Source: Rufibacter hautae (GTDB lineage: Bacteria; Bacteroidota; Bacteroidia; Cytophagales; Hymenobacteraceae). Taken from it: a DNA stretch of 64,000 nucleotides. The notes below the pieces were generated by a model, which ran no database searches, was not told the origin of the DNA, and saw only the letters and a list, made by a program, of their open reading frames with translations. The translations under genes were made by a program, and so were the position numbers. The DNA lies in contig NZ_VKKY01000003.1 of the NCBI RefSeq assembly GCF_008271695.1, positions 558,001 to 622,000 on the forward strand. Reading direction: 5' to 3'. Below are positions 1-7,144 of the stretch, piece after piece; position 1 is the first letter of the stretch, and each line of letters starts with the position of its first letter.

Positions 1-379
1 TCTCCCGAATTTCATGACGGATGAACAATTTTAAATCCAGCAGCACCTGGTCGTTGCGGGAACGGCCGCTGTGGATTTTCTTGCCCGCCTCGCCCAGACG
101 GCGGGTTAACAGAAGCTCAACCTGCGAGTGCACATCTTCCACGCCCGGTTCTATATGAAATTCACTGCGTTCAATGCTTTTGTAAATCTCCTTCAATTCA
201 CGCTGCACGGCGGCCAGGTCTTCCGGTTCCATCAGCCCGATGCTCTCCAGCATGCGCGTGTGTGCCAGCGAACCCAGGACATCAAAAGGAGCCAATTGTA
301 AGTCCATTTCGGCGTCTTTGCCCACGGTGAATTTTTCAACGTTCTGCGCGACGGAGGTTTCTTTCTGCCAGAGTTTCAT
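1..379 (-). CDS. argH: Argininosuccinate lyase, N-terminal part (cut by window edge)
   Basis: Last enzyme of arginine synthesis: splits argininosuccinate into arginine and fumarate in the cytoplasm. The 126 visible codons begin MKLWQKETSV and include the N-terminal GRSRNDQV motif typical of the argininosuccinate lyase/fumarase superfamily. The ATG (379-377) follows the argE stop after a single base, so the two genes are almost certainly translationally coupled in the same minus-strand operon. The C-terminal catalytic loop lies beyond the window, so integrity of the gene cannot be judged. Confidence 0.95.
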   Translation of the reverse strand, partial: MKLWQKETSVAQNVEKFTVGKDAEMDLQLAPFDVLGSLAHTRMLESIGLMEPEDLAAVQRELKEIYKSIERSEFHIEPGVEDVHSQVELLLTRRLGEAGKKIHSGRSRNDQVLLDLKLFIRHEIRE

Positions 380-380
380 G

Positions 381-1445
381 CTAAGCGGTAATAACGGGTG
401 TCAATAATTGTATGTAAAGGGCGATGCCTTCTTCCAGTTCTGAAAGGTAAATAAATTCATCGGCTGTATGCGACCGCGCCGAATCACCTGGACCAATCTT
501 GAGCGAGGGAATGTTCAACAGCGCTTGGTCTGAGGTAGTAGGGGAGCCGTACAAGTTCCTTCCCAGCTTAATCCCCGACTGCACAATAGGGTGCTCCCTG
601 TCAATGGAAGAGGGCCGCAAACGCGTAGACCGCGGTGTCACCTCACTTTTCACGTGCTCCCGAATGATGCTCAACACTTCCTCTGGTTGGTAGGCATCGG
701 TCATGCGCACATCCACGGTGAATTTGCATTGGTCCGGCACCACGTTGTGCTGCGAACCTGCCTGAATGATGGTTACGCTCATTTTTATTGGCCCTAAAAA
801 GCTGGACTCCTTCGGGAAACGGAACGTACAGAACCACTCTAAATCTGGTAATGCTTCATAGATGGCATTTACGCCTTCCTCGCGAGCAGCATGACCACCT
901 TGGCCATGGGCCACACAATCCAGTACCATTAGGCCTTTTTCGGCCACGGCCAGGTGCATCTGGGTAGGTTCGCCCACTATGGCAAACTCCACCGCACCTA
1001 GTTCTGGGTACACCATCTCAATGCCGTTTCTGCCTGAGATTTCTTCCTCGGCAGTAGCTGCCAGCACCAGATTATAGGCTAAATCCTTCCGCTCATAAAA
1101 GTGCAGAAAAGTAGCTATCAAGGACACCAGGCAACCACCAGCGTCATTACTGCCCAAACCAATCAGTTTGCCGTCTTGCACCGTAGGCGTAAACGGGTCA
1201 AAGGTCCAGCTAGGGTGGGGCTTCACGGTGTCATGGTGGGAGTTCAGCAGCACCGTAGGCAAGGCAGGATTGTAGTGTTTGTTAAATGCCCAGAGGTTGT
1301 GCTCCTTACGATGAATCTCCACGCCTCTAGCCTGTAAAAACTGCGCAATCGCCTTCGCCGTTCCTGCCTCTTCACGGCTGAAGGATTGGATGGAGATAAG
1401 TTGCTGGAGTAAGCTTAAAGCGTCTTGGTATAAGGTGTTGTTCAT
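381..1445 (-). CDS. argE: M20-family N-acyl-L-ornithine/citrulline deacylase
   Basis: Zinc-dependent amidohydrolase of the M20/DapE-ArgE family, 354 residues. In a transcarbamylase pathway acting on N-acylornithine, it removes the acyl group from N-acylcitrulline. Visible metal-site motifs: SHHDTV near residues 69-74, the bridging Asp in GSNDAGG (residue 101), the catalytic glutamates in TAEEE (about 132-135), VGEPT, and a late His in SHTADEF. It lies between proC (154 bp upstream) and argH (1 bp downstream). Whether it takes N-acetyl or N-succinyl substrate cannot be read from the protein alone; see the argF' finding. Confidence 0.88.
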   Translation of the reverse strand: MNNTLYQDALSLLQQLISIQSFSREEAGTAKAIAQFLQARGVEIHRKEHNLWAFNKHYNPALPTVLLNSHHDTVKPHPSWTFDPFTPTVQDGKLIGLGSNDAGGCLVSLIATFLHFYERKDLAYNLVLAATAEEEISGRNGIEMVYPELGAVEFAIVGEPTQMHLAVAEKGLMVLDCVAHGQGGHAAREEGVNAIYEALPDLEWFCTFRFPKESSFLGPIKMSVTIIQAGSQHNVVPDQCKFTVDVRMTDAYQPEEVLSIIREHVKSEVTPRSTRLRPSSIDREHPIVQSGIKLGRNLYGSPTTSDQALLNIPSLKIGPGDSARSHTADEFIYLSELEEGIALYIQLLTPVITA

Positions 1446-1469
1446 TTAAGAGGTACGCTACTAGATAGT

Positions 1470-1523
1470 CCCCCTTTGAAGGGGGTAGGGGGATGATTAA
1501 ATCTTAGGGGGATGATTAAATCT
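1470..1523. repeat. Hairpin plus two 19-nt tandem repeats in argE-proC spacer
   Basis: CCCCCTT-TG-AAGGGGG (1470-1485) is a perfect 7-bp hairpin. It is followed by two identical 19-nt units, TAGGGGGATGATTAAATCT, at 1486-1504 and 1505-1523. The G-rich motif resembles the C-rich/G-rich intergenic repeats at 39.1, 54.15 and 60.9 kb. Confidence 0.7.
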
Positions 1524-1530
1524 GCTGATT

Positions 1531-1565
1531 CTTTTTCGACTTGTTTTTAAAAATTAGGCCGAAAC
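1531..1565. repeat. Copy of the 36-nt palindromic repeat
   Basis: 35-nt copy ending in GGCCGAAAC, located inside the arginine operon between argE and proC. Confidence 0.6.
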
Positions 1566-1599
1566 TAGCAATGCGTGTAGACAAGGCAGTGCCTGGTCT

Positions 1600-2421
1600 C
1601 TACTTTTCATCGGTATACAATTTCTCGGCTTTGCTTGCAGAGGTCTTGATGCCTTTAATCATGGCTGAGCTGAAGCCGTTGTGCTCCATCTCGTTCAGAC
1701 CGGCAATGGTACAGCCTTTGGGTGAGGTCACTTTATCAATCTCGTTTTCTGGGTGACTCCCGAAATGCAGTAGGAGCGAGGCCGCGCCTTTGGCGGTTTG
1801 AGCGGCCATGCGCAACGCATCACCCGCGTGGAATCCAATCTCGGTGCCACCCTGAGCTGCGGCGCGAATGGAACGCAAAAAGAAGGCGATGCCGCATGCC
1901 ACCAGTGCTGTAGCCGAGGACATGAGTTCTTCTTCAATTTCCACGGTTTCGCCCACGGCAGAGAAGATTTCTTTCACCAGCTTGATGTTTTCAGGCGAGG
2001 CATTCTTACTCGTGATACACGTCATAGACTCCCGGATGGCGATGGCGGTGTTGGGCATGGCACGCACCACTTCTACCACTTTGCCCAAACGAGTAATGAT
2101 ATCGGTCACGGCCACGCCGGTCACGATGGAGATGAACAGGTGACGGCTCGGGTCGATGCTCTCAGAGATGTTGTCCAACACACTATCCAGTTGTTGCGGC
2201 AGGATACTTAAGACCACAATATCAGCATCGGCTACGGCCAGGGCGTTGTTGTTGGAGGCGCGGTAACCTTGCTCCACCATTGCATCTAACAACTTGGTGT
2301 TGCGGCGGGTGAGGGTAATGTCTTCGGCGCGGTATTTACCGGAGGCCACCATGCCTTTGGCCAACGCAATGCCCATGTTGCCGCCGCCCAGAATGGCTAT
2401 TTTCTTGTACTGTTCAATCAT
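1600..2421 (-). CDS. proC: Pyrroline-5-carboxylate reductase
   Basis: NAD(P)H-dependent reduction of pyrroline-5-carboxylate to proline, cytoplasmic. 273 residues, the usual family length. The N-terminal Rossmann motif GGGNMGIALAKG is at about residues 12-23; VRAMPNTAI marks the mid domain; the C-terminal family signature (VTSPKGCTIAGLNEME, around 223-238) is intact. Placing proC inside an arginine operon is common in Bacteroidota and ties the two glutamate-derived amino acids together. Spacers of 145 bp to argB and 154 bp to argE each hold one copy of the 36-nt palindrome. Confidence 0.93.
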   Translation of the reverse strand: MIEQYKKIAILGGGNMGIALAKGMVASGKYRAEDITLTRRNTKLLDAMVEQGYRASNNNALAVADADIVVLSILPQQLDSVLDNISESIDPSRHLFISIVTGVAVTDIITRLGKVVEVVRAMPNTAIAIRESMTCITSKNASPENIKLVKEIFSAVGETVEIEEELMSSATALVACGIAFFLRSIRAAAQGGTEIGFHAGDALRMAAQTAKGAASLLLHFGSHPENEIDKVTSPKGCTIAGLNEMEHNGFSSAMIKGIKTSASKAEKLYTDEK

Positions 2422-2504
2422 ATCTCTTTAGGTTGCAGCCGGCGCACCAGCTTCGGTACAAAAGTTCTCCCTGCAAGAAAGGTATTTTGCAGTTTCCTCA
2501 AGTC

Positions 2505-2540
2505 GATTTCGGCTTGTTTTCTGAAAATCAGGCTGAAAAC
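2505..2540. repeat. Copy of the 36-nt palindromic repeat
   Basis: Well-preserved 36-nt copy: GATTTCGGCTTGTTTTC then TGAAAATCAGGCTGAAAAC. Located in the proC-argB spacer. Confidence 0.75.
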
Positions 2541-2566
2541 AGGAGTTGCGCAGTTCCTACGAGTGT

Positions 2567-3364
2567 CTACAACGTAATTCGGGTTCCGGCTTTCTCGCCA
2601 GTCGCTATTCCCTTGATTTCCGCAGCATCCCCAATAATGACCGCTTTCACACCCTGCTGCAGTGCGGCGAACGCATTGTCTAACTTCGGCAGCATCCCTG
2701 AGAAAATGGCGCCCTGCTTTTTCAGTTCAGCATAATACTGCGGTTGCAGATGATGAATCACGCTGGTGTCATCCTCCACATCCAACAGCACGCCTTTCTT
2801 CTCGAAGAGGTAAATCAAATTCACCTCAAACTGACGGCTCAACGCTACGGCTAGGGTAGAGGCGATGGTATCTGCGTTGGTATTGAGTAGACTGCCTTGG
2901 CCGTCGTGCGTGAGCGCTGCAAAAACCGGAGTCAAACCTTGTTCGGCCAAAGAGGCTAGGAACGTCACGTTCACCTGTTCGGGACTTTCCACATCGCCCA
3001 CAAAACCGTAGTCAATGTCTGTAACGGGGCGTTTATGGGCCGGAATCACGTTGGCATCGGCACCGGTCAGGCCAAGGGAGTTGCAGCCGCGGGCCTGCAG
3101 TTGCGCCACCAGGTTCTTGTTCAGCAATCCGCCGTAGACCATGGTGACCACGCGCAGGGTATCGGCATCGGTAATGCGACGGCCGTTCACCATGTTGGGT
3201 TCAATGCCCAGCTGTTTACTTAATTCTGAGGCAATTTTCCCGCCGCCGTGCACCAGTACTTTCGGACCTTGTATCGAGGCAAAATCAGTGAGGAACTGTT
3301 CCAACTGCGCTGGGTTATCCAATACATTTCCCCCTATTTTGATGACGTTGATTTTGGTAGACAC
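2567..3364 (-). CDS. argB: N-acylglutamate kinase (acetyl- or succinylglutamate)
   Basis: Amino-acid-kinase family enzyme of 265 residues that phosphorylates the gamma-carboxylate of N-acylglutamate, the second step of arginine synthesis. Visible motifs: IKIGGN (about 8-13, phosphate binding), LVHGGGK (about 37-43), NGRRITD and the LGLTGAD loop. It is followed by proC and preceded by argF' across a 253 bp spacer full of repeats. Family membership is clear; the acyl specificity depends on the pathway version (see findings). Confidence 0.92.
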   Translation of the reverse strand: MSTKINVIKIGGNVLDNPAQLEQFLTDFASIQGPKVLVHGGGKIASELSKQLGIEPNMVNGRRITDADTLRVVTMVYGGLLNKNLVAQLQARGCNSLGLTGADANVIPAHKRPVTDIDYGFVGDVESPEQVNVTFLASLAEQGLTPVFAALTHDGQGSLLNTNADTIASTLAVALSRQFEVNLIYLFEKKGVLLDVEDDTSVIHHLQPQYYAELKKQGAIFSGMLPKLDNAFAALQQGVKAVIIGDAAEIKGIATGEKAGTRITL

Positions 3365-3402
3365 TAGATGTTAGACGTTAGATACCAGACTTGCTCAAAT
3401 TA

Positions 3403-3564
3403 TTTTTGTCATCCTGAAAGTACCTTGTGGGCGAGTTTGGAAAGCGGTGGATAAGAGCTTTGCTTTCTTTTTGGCCCATATTCGATAAATCAGCCCTAAA
3501 AGAGGTCTTCACTTTTAGCAACGGCTTATCTGGTTTGCCCACAAGGTCCTTGCAGGATGACAAA
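3403..3564. repeat. Inner-type inverted repeat (TGTCATCCTG family), copy 3
   Basis: Left arm begins TTTTTGTCATCCTGAAAG (3403-3420) and continues CCTTGTGGGC. The right arm (3533-3564) has GCCCACAAGG and then GGATGACAAAG. The arms match the inner arms of the composite elements at 5.9 and 57.4 kb. A degenerate 36-nt palindrome lies between them. Confidence 0.7.
3467..3502. repeat. Degenerate copy of the 36-nt palindromic repeat
   Basis: CTTTTTGGCCCATATTCG followed by ATAAATCAGCCCTAAAAG. It sits inside the larger inverted repeat at 3403-3564. Confidence 0.5.
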
Positions 3565-3572
3565 GAGGGGGG

Positions 3573-3607
3573 AAGACCTCACAGGTTTTCAAAACCTGTG
3601 AGGTCTT
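3573..3607. terminator. Perfect 17-bp palindrome downstream of argF'
   Basis: AAGACCTCACAGGTTTT, one central base, and the exact reverse complement. On the minus strand it lies directly after the argF' stop codon. The same CCTCACAGG core recurs after ruvB (60739-60769), so it is both a repeat and a possible terminator or processing hairpin within the operon. Confidence 0.65.
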
Positions 3608-3617
3608 TGCAGTATTG

Positions 3618-4574
3618 TTACTGAATACCTTCTAAAAGACGCTTCAATACCACTTGGGCAGCGAACTCGCGGTTGGCGGCGGTGTTCACCACTAGTGAAT
3701 TCGGGCCATCCAGGATTTCATCACTTAACTCCACGTTACGACGGACTGGCAAGCAATGCATCACTTTGGCATTGTTGGTGTTGGCAAGGTGCTGGTTGGT
3801 GAGCATCCAGTTGGCGTCTTGCGTGAGTACCTCACCATAGTTGGGCTGAAAGGTGGACCAGTTCTTCACATAGATGAAATCAGCGCCTTCTAAGGCCTCC
3901 TGTTGGTTGTGGGTGATAGTGGCGCCATTGGTAAACTGCGGATCCAGTTCGTAGCCTTCCGGGTAGGTAATCACAAAGTCTACATCTGCCGCGCACATCC
4001 ACTCCGCAAAGGAGTTAGGGACTGCCTGCGGCAACGCTTTCACGTGCGGAGCCCAGGTCAACACCACTTTCGGCCGACGGCCTTTGGGGGCGTGCTCGGT
4101 GATGGTGATTAAATCTGCGAGGCTCTGAAGCGGATGGCGAGTGGCAGATTCCAGACTTACGAACGGCACGTTGGCGTACTGGATGAACTTCTTCAGGATC
4201 TCCTCGGAGTAATCCTCCTCCACGTTCTGCAGTTTCGGGAACGAGCGCATGCCCAGTACATCGCAGTACTGGCCCATCACCGCGGCGGCGTCCTTAATGT
4301 GCTCCACGGTGGTGCCGTTCATGATGGCACCGTCCTTGGTTTCCAGGGCCCAGCCTTCCTGGCCCATGTTCATCACCATCACGTTCATGCCCAAACTCTG
4401 GGCGGCTTTCTGCGTGCTGAGGCGCGTCCGTAAGCTAGGATTCAGGAAGATGAGACCTAAGGTTTTATGTCTGCCCAGGCTCTCATGAGCATAAGGGTGC
4501 TGCTTCAACACCAGCGCTTCCCGCACCAGTGACTCTAAATCTTCTACGTCGTGAACGGAAGTGAATTGCTTCAT
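3618..4574 (-). CDS. argF': N-acylornithine carbamoyltransferase, probably N-succinyl type
   Basis: Transfers the carbamoyl group from carbamoyl phosphate to an N-acylornithine. 318 residues, cytoplasmic. Carbamoyl-phosphate motif NPSLRTRLST (about 45-54), HPLQSLADL, and the C-terminal HCLPVRRN are all present. It matches the Bacteroides SOTCase/Xanthomonas AOTCase branch rather than classical ArgF or aspartate transcarbamylase: the TTVEHIKDAA stretch (88-97) and the YPEGYELDP segment are branch features. By recalled alignment, Val90 falls at the published specificity position (Pro90 in Bacteroides SOTCase, Glu92 in Xanthomonas AOTCase), which favours N-succinylornithine. It sits between argD (75 bp) and argB (253 bp). 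Confidence 0.9.
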   Translation of the reverse strand: MKQFTSVHDVEDLESLVREALVLKQHPYAHESLGRHKTLGLIFLNPSLRTRLSTQKAAQSLGMNVMVMNMGQEGWALETKDGAIMNGTTVEHIKDAAAVMGQYCDVLGMRSFPKLQNVEEDYSEEILKKFIQYANVPFVSLESATRHPLQSLADLITITEHAPKGRRPKVVLTWAPHVKALPQAVPNSFAEWMCAADVDFVITYPEGYELDPQFTNGATITHNQQEALEGADFIYVKNWSTFQPNYGEVLTQDANWMLTNQHLANTNNAKVMHCLPVRRNVELSDEILDGPNSLVVNTAANREFAAQVVLKRLLEGIQ

Positions 4575-4649
4575 CTTTTTATGGGATCAAGTATCGCGTA
4601 CTGGGTAGCACGACACCGGTTTGACATACATCTAAAATCGTGAGACGAA

Positions 4650-5786
4650 CTACGCGCTACGTGATACGAGCGCGGCGAACGCTTCTAAGAATCTATCCAA
4701 CTCGGCCTGTGTTACGTTCAGGGCGGGCAAAATACGGATGGTGTTTTTGTTGGACGCGGAGCCGGTGAAGATGCGGTACTCGTCTAGCAGGGCTTTCCGG
4801 AGGGGAGCGCAAGGGTTTTCCAGCTCGATGCCTACCATCAAGCCTTGTCCGCGCACTTCTCGCACGCCGGGAATTGCTTTGGTTTTCTCCATGAGGTAAT
4901 CGCCCATAGTAGCGGCGTTCTCCACCAAGTTCTCCTGCCCTATCACTTCCAATACCGCCAAAGAAGCAGCGCAGGCCAGGTAATTGCCCCCGAAGGTGGT
5001 GCCTAGCATACCGTGCTTGGCCGGAATTTCAGGGGAAATCAACACGCCCGCCACCGGAAAACCGTTGCCCATGCCCTTGGCGATGGTAATCAGATCTGGT
5101 TTGATGCCTGCATGTTGGTGCGCGAAGAATTTACCGGAACGTCCGTAACCCGACTGAATCTCGTCCAGAATCAGCAACGCGCCGTGTTTCTTGGCTAGTT
5201 TTTCCAAATCCTGCAGAAAGGGCACGGTAGGAATATTCACACCACCCACGCCCTGGATGCCTTCCACAATAATGGCGGCTACCTCGTTCGTGGCTAAAGC
5301 TTCTTCCACTGCGGCGGCGTCATTGAGCGGCAGGAAAAGGATGTTCTCGGTCTCGTTCACCGGGGCCACAATGCTACGGTCATCTGTCGCCGCTACTACC
5401 GCCGAGGTTCTTCCGTGAAACGACTTGCTGAATGAAATCACCTTCTTGCGGCCCGTATGGAACGAGGCCAGTTTCAGGGCATTCTCATTCGCCTCCGCGC
5501 CGGAGTTGATCAGGAACAGCTGGTAATCTTCGTAGCCGCTCAATTTACCCAACTTATCCGCGAGTTCCTGCTGCTGCGGAATCTTCACAGAGTTAGAGTA
5601 AAAGCCCATGTTGTTCAGCTGCTCGGTGAGGCGCTGCACATAGTGCGGGTGGCTGTGGCCGATGGAAATCACGGCGTGACCGCCGTACAAATCCAGGTAC
5701 TCGGTACCGTTCTCGTCCCAAAGCTTAGAGCCGAGGGCCTTCACGGGCGTTATGTCAAAAAGGGGGTAAACGTCAAAGAGGTTCAT
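4650..5786 (-). CDS. argD: N-acylornithine aminotransferase
   Basis: PLP-dependent class III aminotransferase converting N-acylglutamate semialdehyde to N-acylornithine. 378 residues from the ATG at 5786 (MNLFDVYPLF); a GTG four codons upstream is less likely. Visible: NSGAEANENALK, LDEIQSGYGR, and the PLP-lysine segment TIAKGMGNGFP. The last codons (VSRSA, stop) are read from a simple-sequence stretch, CGTATCACGTAGCGCGTAG, that continues past the stop, so the C-terminus appears to have been rewritten by repeat DNA. A 365 bp spacer holding a composite repeat separates it from argC. Confidence 0.92.
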   Translation of the reverse strand: MNLFDVYPLFDITPVKALGSKLWDENGTEYLDLYGGHAVISIGHSHPHYVQRLTEQLNNMGFYSNSVKIPQQQELADKLGKLSGYEDYQLFLINSGAEANENALKLASFHTGRKKVISFSKSFHGRTSAVVAATDDRSIVAPVNETENILFLPLNDAAAVEEALATNEVAAIIVEGIQGVGGVNIPTVPFLQDLEKLAKKHGALLILDEIQSGYGRSGKFFAHQHAGIKPDLITIAKGMGNGFPVAGVLISPEIPAKHGMLGTTFGGNYLACAASLAVLEVIGQENLVENAATMGDYLMEKTKAIPGVREVRGQGLMVGIELENPCAPLRKALLDEYRIFTGSASNKNTIRILPALNVTQAELDRFLEAFAALVSRSA

Positions 5787-5826
5787 AGTCGGTAGCACGT
5801 ATCACGATACACGTAAAACGATTTCT

Positions 5827-5860
5827 GTTTTAAGTCGATATTTCAGGAAAACCGCAAAAC
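5827..5860. repeat. Copy of the 36-nt palindromic repeat
   Basis: 34-nt copy, GTTTTAAGTCGATATTT then CAGGAAAACCGCAAAAC. Preceded by ATTTCTG, as in the copy at 46890. Confidence 0.55.
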
Positions 5861-5887
5861 GGCTTTTCCTGAGTTCTGTTTCAATTG

Positions 5888-6090
5888 CGCTGGCGCGAGC
5901 TTGCTGCTCGTTTCCGCACGCACTTTAGATCATTCTTTTTGTCATCCTGAAAAAATCTTGTGAGCGAACGATAACGGCATTTTTCTGCTGCTTTTCTAGT
6001 TTGCCCACAAGATCTTTCCAAGATGACAAGAGTGGGGAATCAACACTCTCAGCCATGTGTGCGGACACGAGCGGGTCGCTCGCGCCAGCG
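5888..6090. repeat. Composite nested inverted-repeat element, copy 1 (203 bp)
   Basis: The outer ends are inverted: CGCTGGCGCGAGC (5888-5900) pairs perfectly with 6078-6090, and the similarity continues inward through TCCGCAC to about 35 nt per end. Nested inside is a second inverted pair (5936-5970 and 5998-6032) built on TTGTCATC and CACAAGATC motifs. No coding capacity. A second full copy is at 57350-57597. It resembles a REP/MITE-type non-autonomous element and occupies the argC-argD spacer. Confidence 0.8.
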
Positions 6091-6110
6091 GAGCCTTAGT
6101 AGCTGTTTTC

Positions 6111-6144
6111 GTTATCAGCCCGTTTTTTGAAAACAGTCCGAAAG
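6111..6144. repeat. Copy of the 36-nt palindromic repeat
   Basis: GTTATCAGCCCGTTTTTTG then AAAACAGTCCGAAAG, between the composite repeat and the argC stop. Confidence 0.6.
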
Positions 6145-6151
6145 CGTAAGC

Positions 6152-7144
6152 CTAAAACCCGATGGCTTTCAACTGCAAGCCAGCCCTTTCGTCCAGCCCG
6201 AACAGCAGGTTCATGTTCTGCACGGCCTGGCCCGAGGCACCTTTCAGCAGGTTGTCAATCATGCTGGTGATCACCAGTTGGTCCTCGTGCTTCTCTAGAT
6301 ATAGGAGGCACTTGTTGGTGTTTACCACCTGTTTCAGGTCTGGATTTTGAGATGTGATGAGGGTGTACGGGTGCCCTTCATAGAACTGCCGGTATAAATG
6401 CTGGGCTTCTTCCAAGCTCAAATCAGATTGTAAATAGGTCGTACACATGATGCCCCGGCTGAAGTTTCCGCGATACGGGACAAACCTGATAGCTGGTTTG
6501 GCATCAGCTTGCAGCAATTGCAGGCTTTCCGTAATCTCGTGCAGGTGTTGGTGCCCAAACACCTTGTAGCTGGAGATGTTGTTGTTGCGCCAGCTGAAGT
6601 GTGAAGTCTCGGCTAATTTCTGTCCTGCGCCGGTAGAACCTGTGATACCGCTTACGTGTACTTCCTGTGGCAAAGAGCCGTTCTGCGCGAGCGGGAGTAA
6701 GGCCAGTTGGATAGCCGTAGCAAAGCAGCCAGGGTTTGCCACGTTAGCGGCGGTTTTAATCTTCTCACGGTTCAGCTCAGGCAAGCCGTACACGAACTGA
6801 CGATTGTCAGAAGTAGACTTCGCTGTTAAGCGGAAATCCTGGCTTAGGTCAATAATCTTTACTGTATCCGGAATAGGGTTAGCATCCAGAAACTTTTTCG
6901 CATCACCGTGGCCTACGCAGAGGAACAGAGCATCAACATTGGTGCCCAGTTCGTTGGTGAAGACCAGATCAGTGTCACCTAACAGATCGGTGTGGGTGTC
7001 GGTCACGGGTTTACCGGCCTGGCTGTTGCTGTGCACAAAGCTGATGTGTACGTGCGGATGGTGCACCAGCAGCCGAAGCAGCTCACCACCGGTGTAGCCT
7101 GCTCCGCCCACGATGCCCACTTTTATAAGATTACTCTGCGCCAT
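6152..7144 (-). CDS. argC: N-acyl-gamma-glutamyl-phosphate reductase
   Basis: NADPH-dependent reduction of N-acylglutamyl phosphate to the semialdehyde, third step of arginine synthesis. 330 residues. N-terminal GxxGxxG motif GIVGGAGYTGGELL (about 10-23); catalytic cysteine in NPGCFAT (Cys140); the HQHLHEI and FVPYRGNFSRGI segments complete the family pattern. Its ATG overlaps the end of argG by 14 bp, so the two genes are translationally coupled. Confidence 0.94.
   Translation of the reverse strand: MAQSNLIKVGIVGGAGYTGGELLRLLVHHPHVHISFVHSNSQAGKPVTDTHTDLLGDTDLVFTNELGTNVDALFLCVGHGDAKKFLDANPIPDTVKIIDLSQDFRLTAKSTSDNRQFVYGLPELNREKIKTAANVANPGCFATAIQLALLPLAQNGSLPQEVHVSGITGSTGAGQKLAETSHFSWRNNNISSYKVFGHQHLHEITESLQLLQADAKPAIRFVPYRGNFSRGIMCTTYLQSDLSLEEAQHLYRQFYEGHPYTLITSQNPDLKQVVNTNKCLLYLEKHEDQLVITSMIDNLLKGASGQAVQNMNLLFGLDERAGLQLKAIGF

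Noticed and set aside
3378-3563. 61-codon minus-strand frame upstream of argB
   Set aside because: It lies wholly inside the inverted repeat at 3403-3564; coding appearance is produced by repeat DNA.
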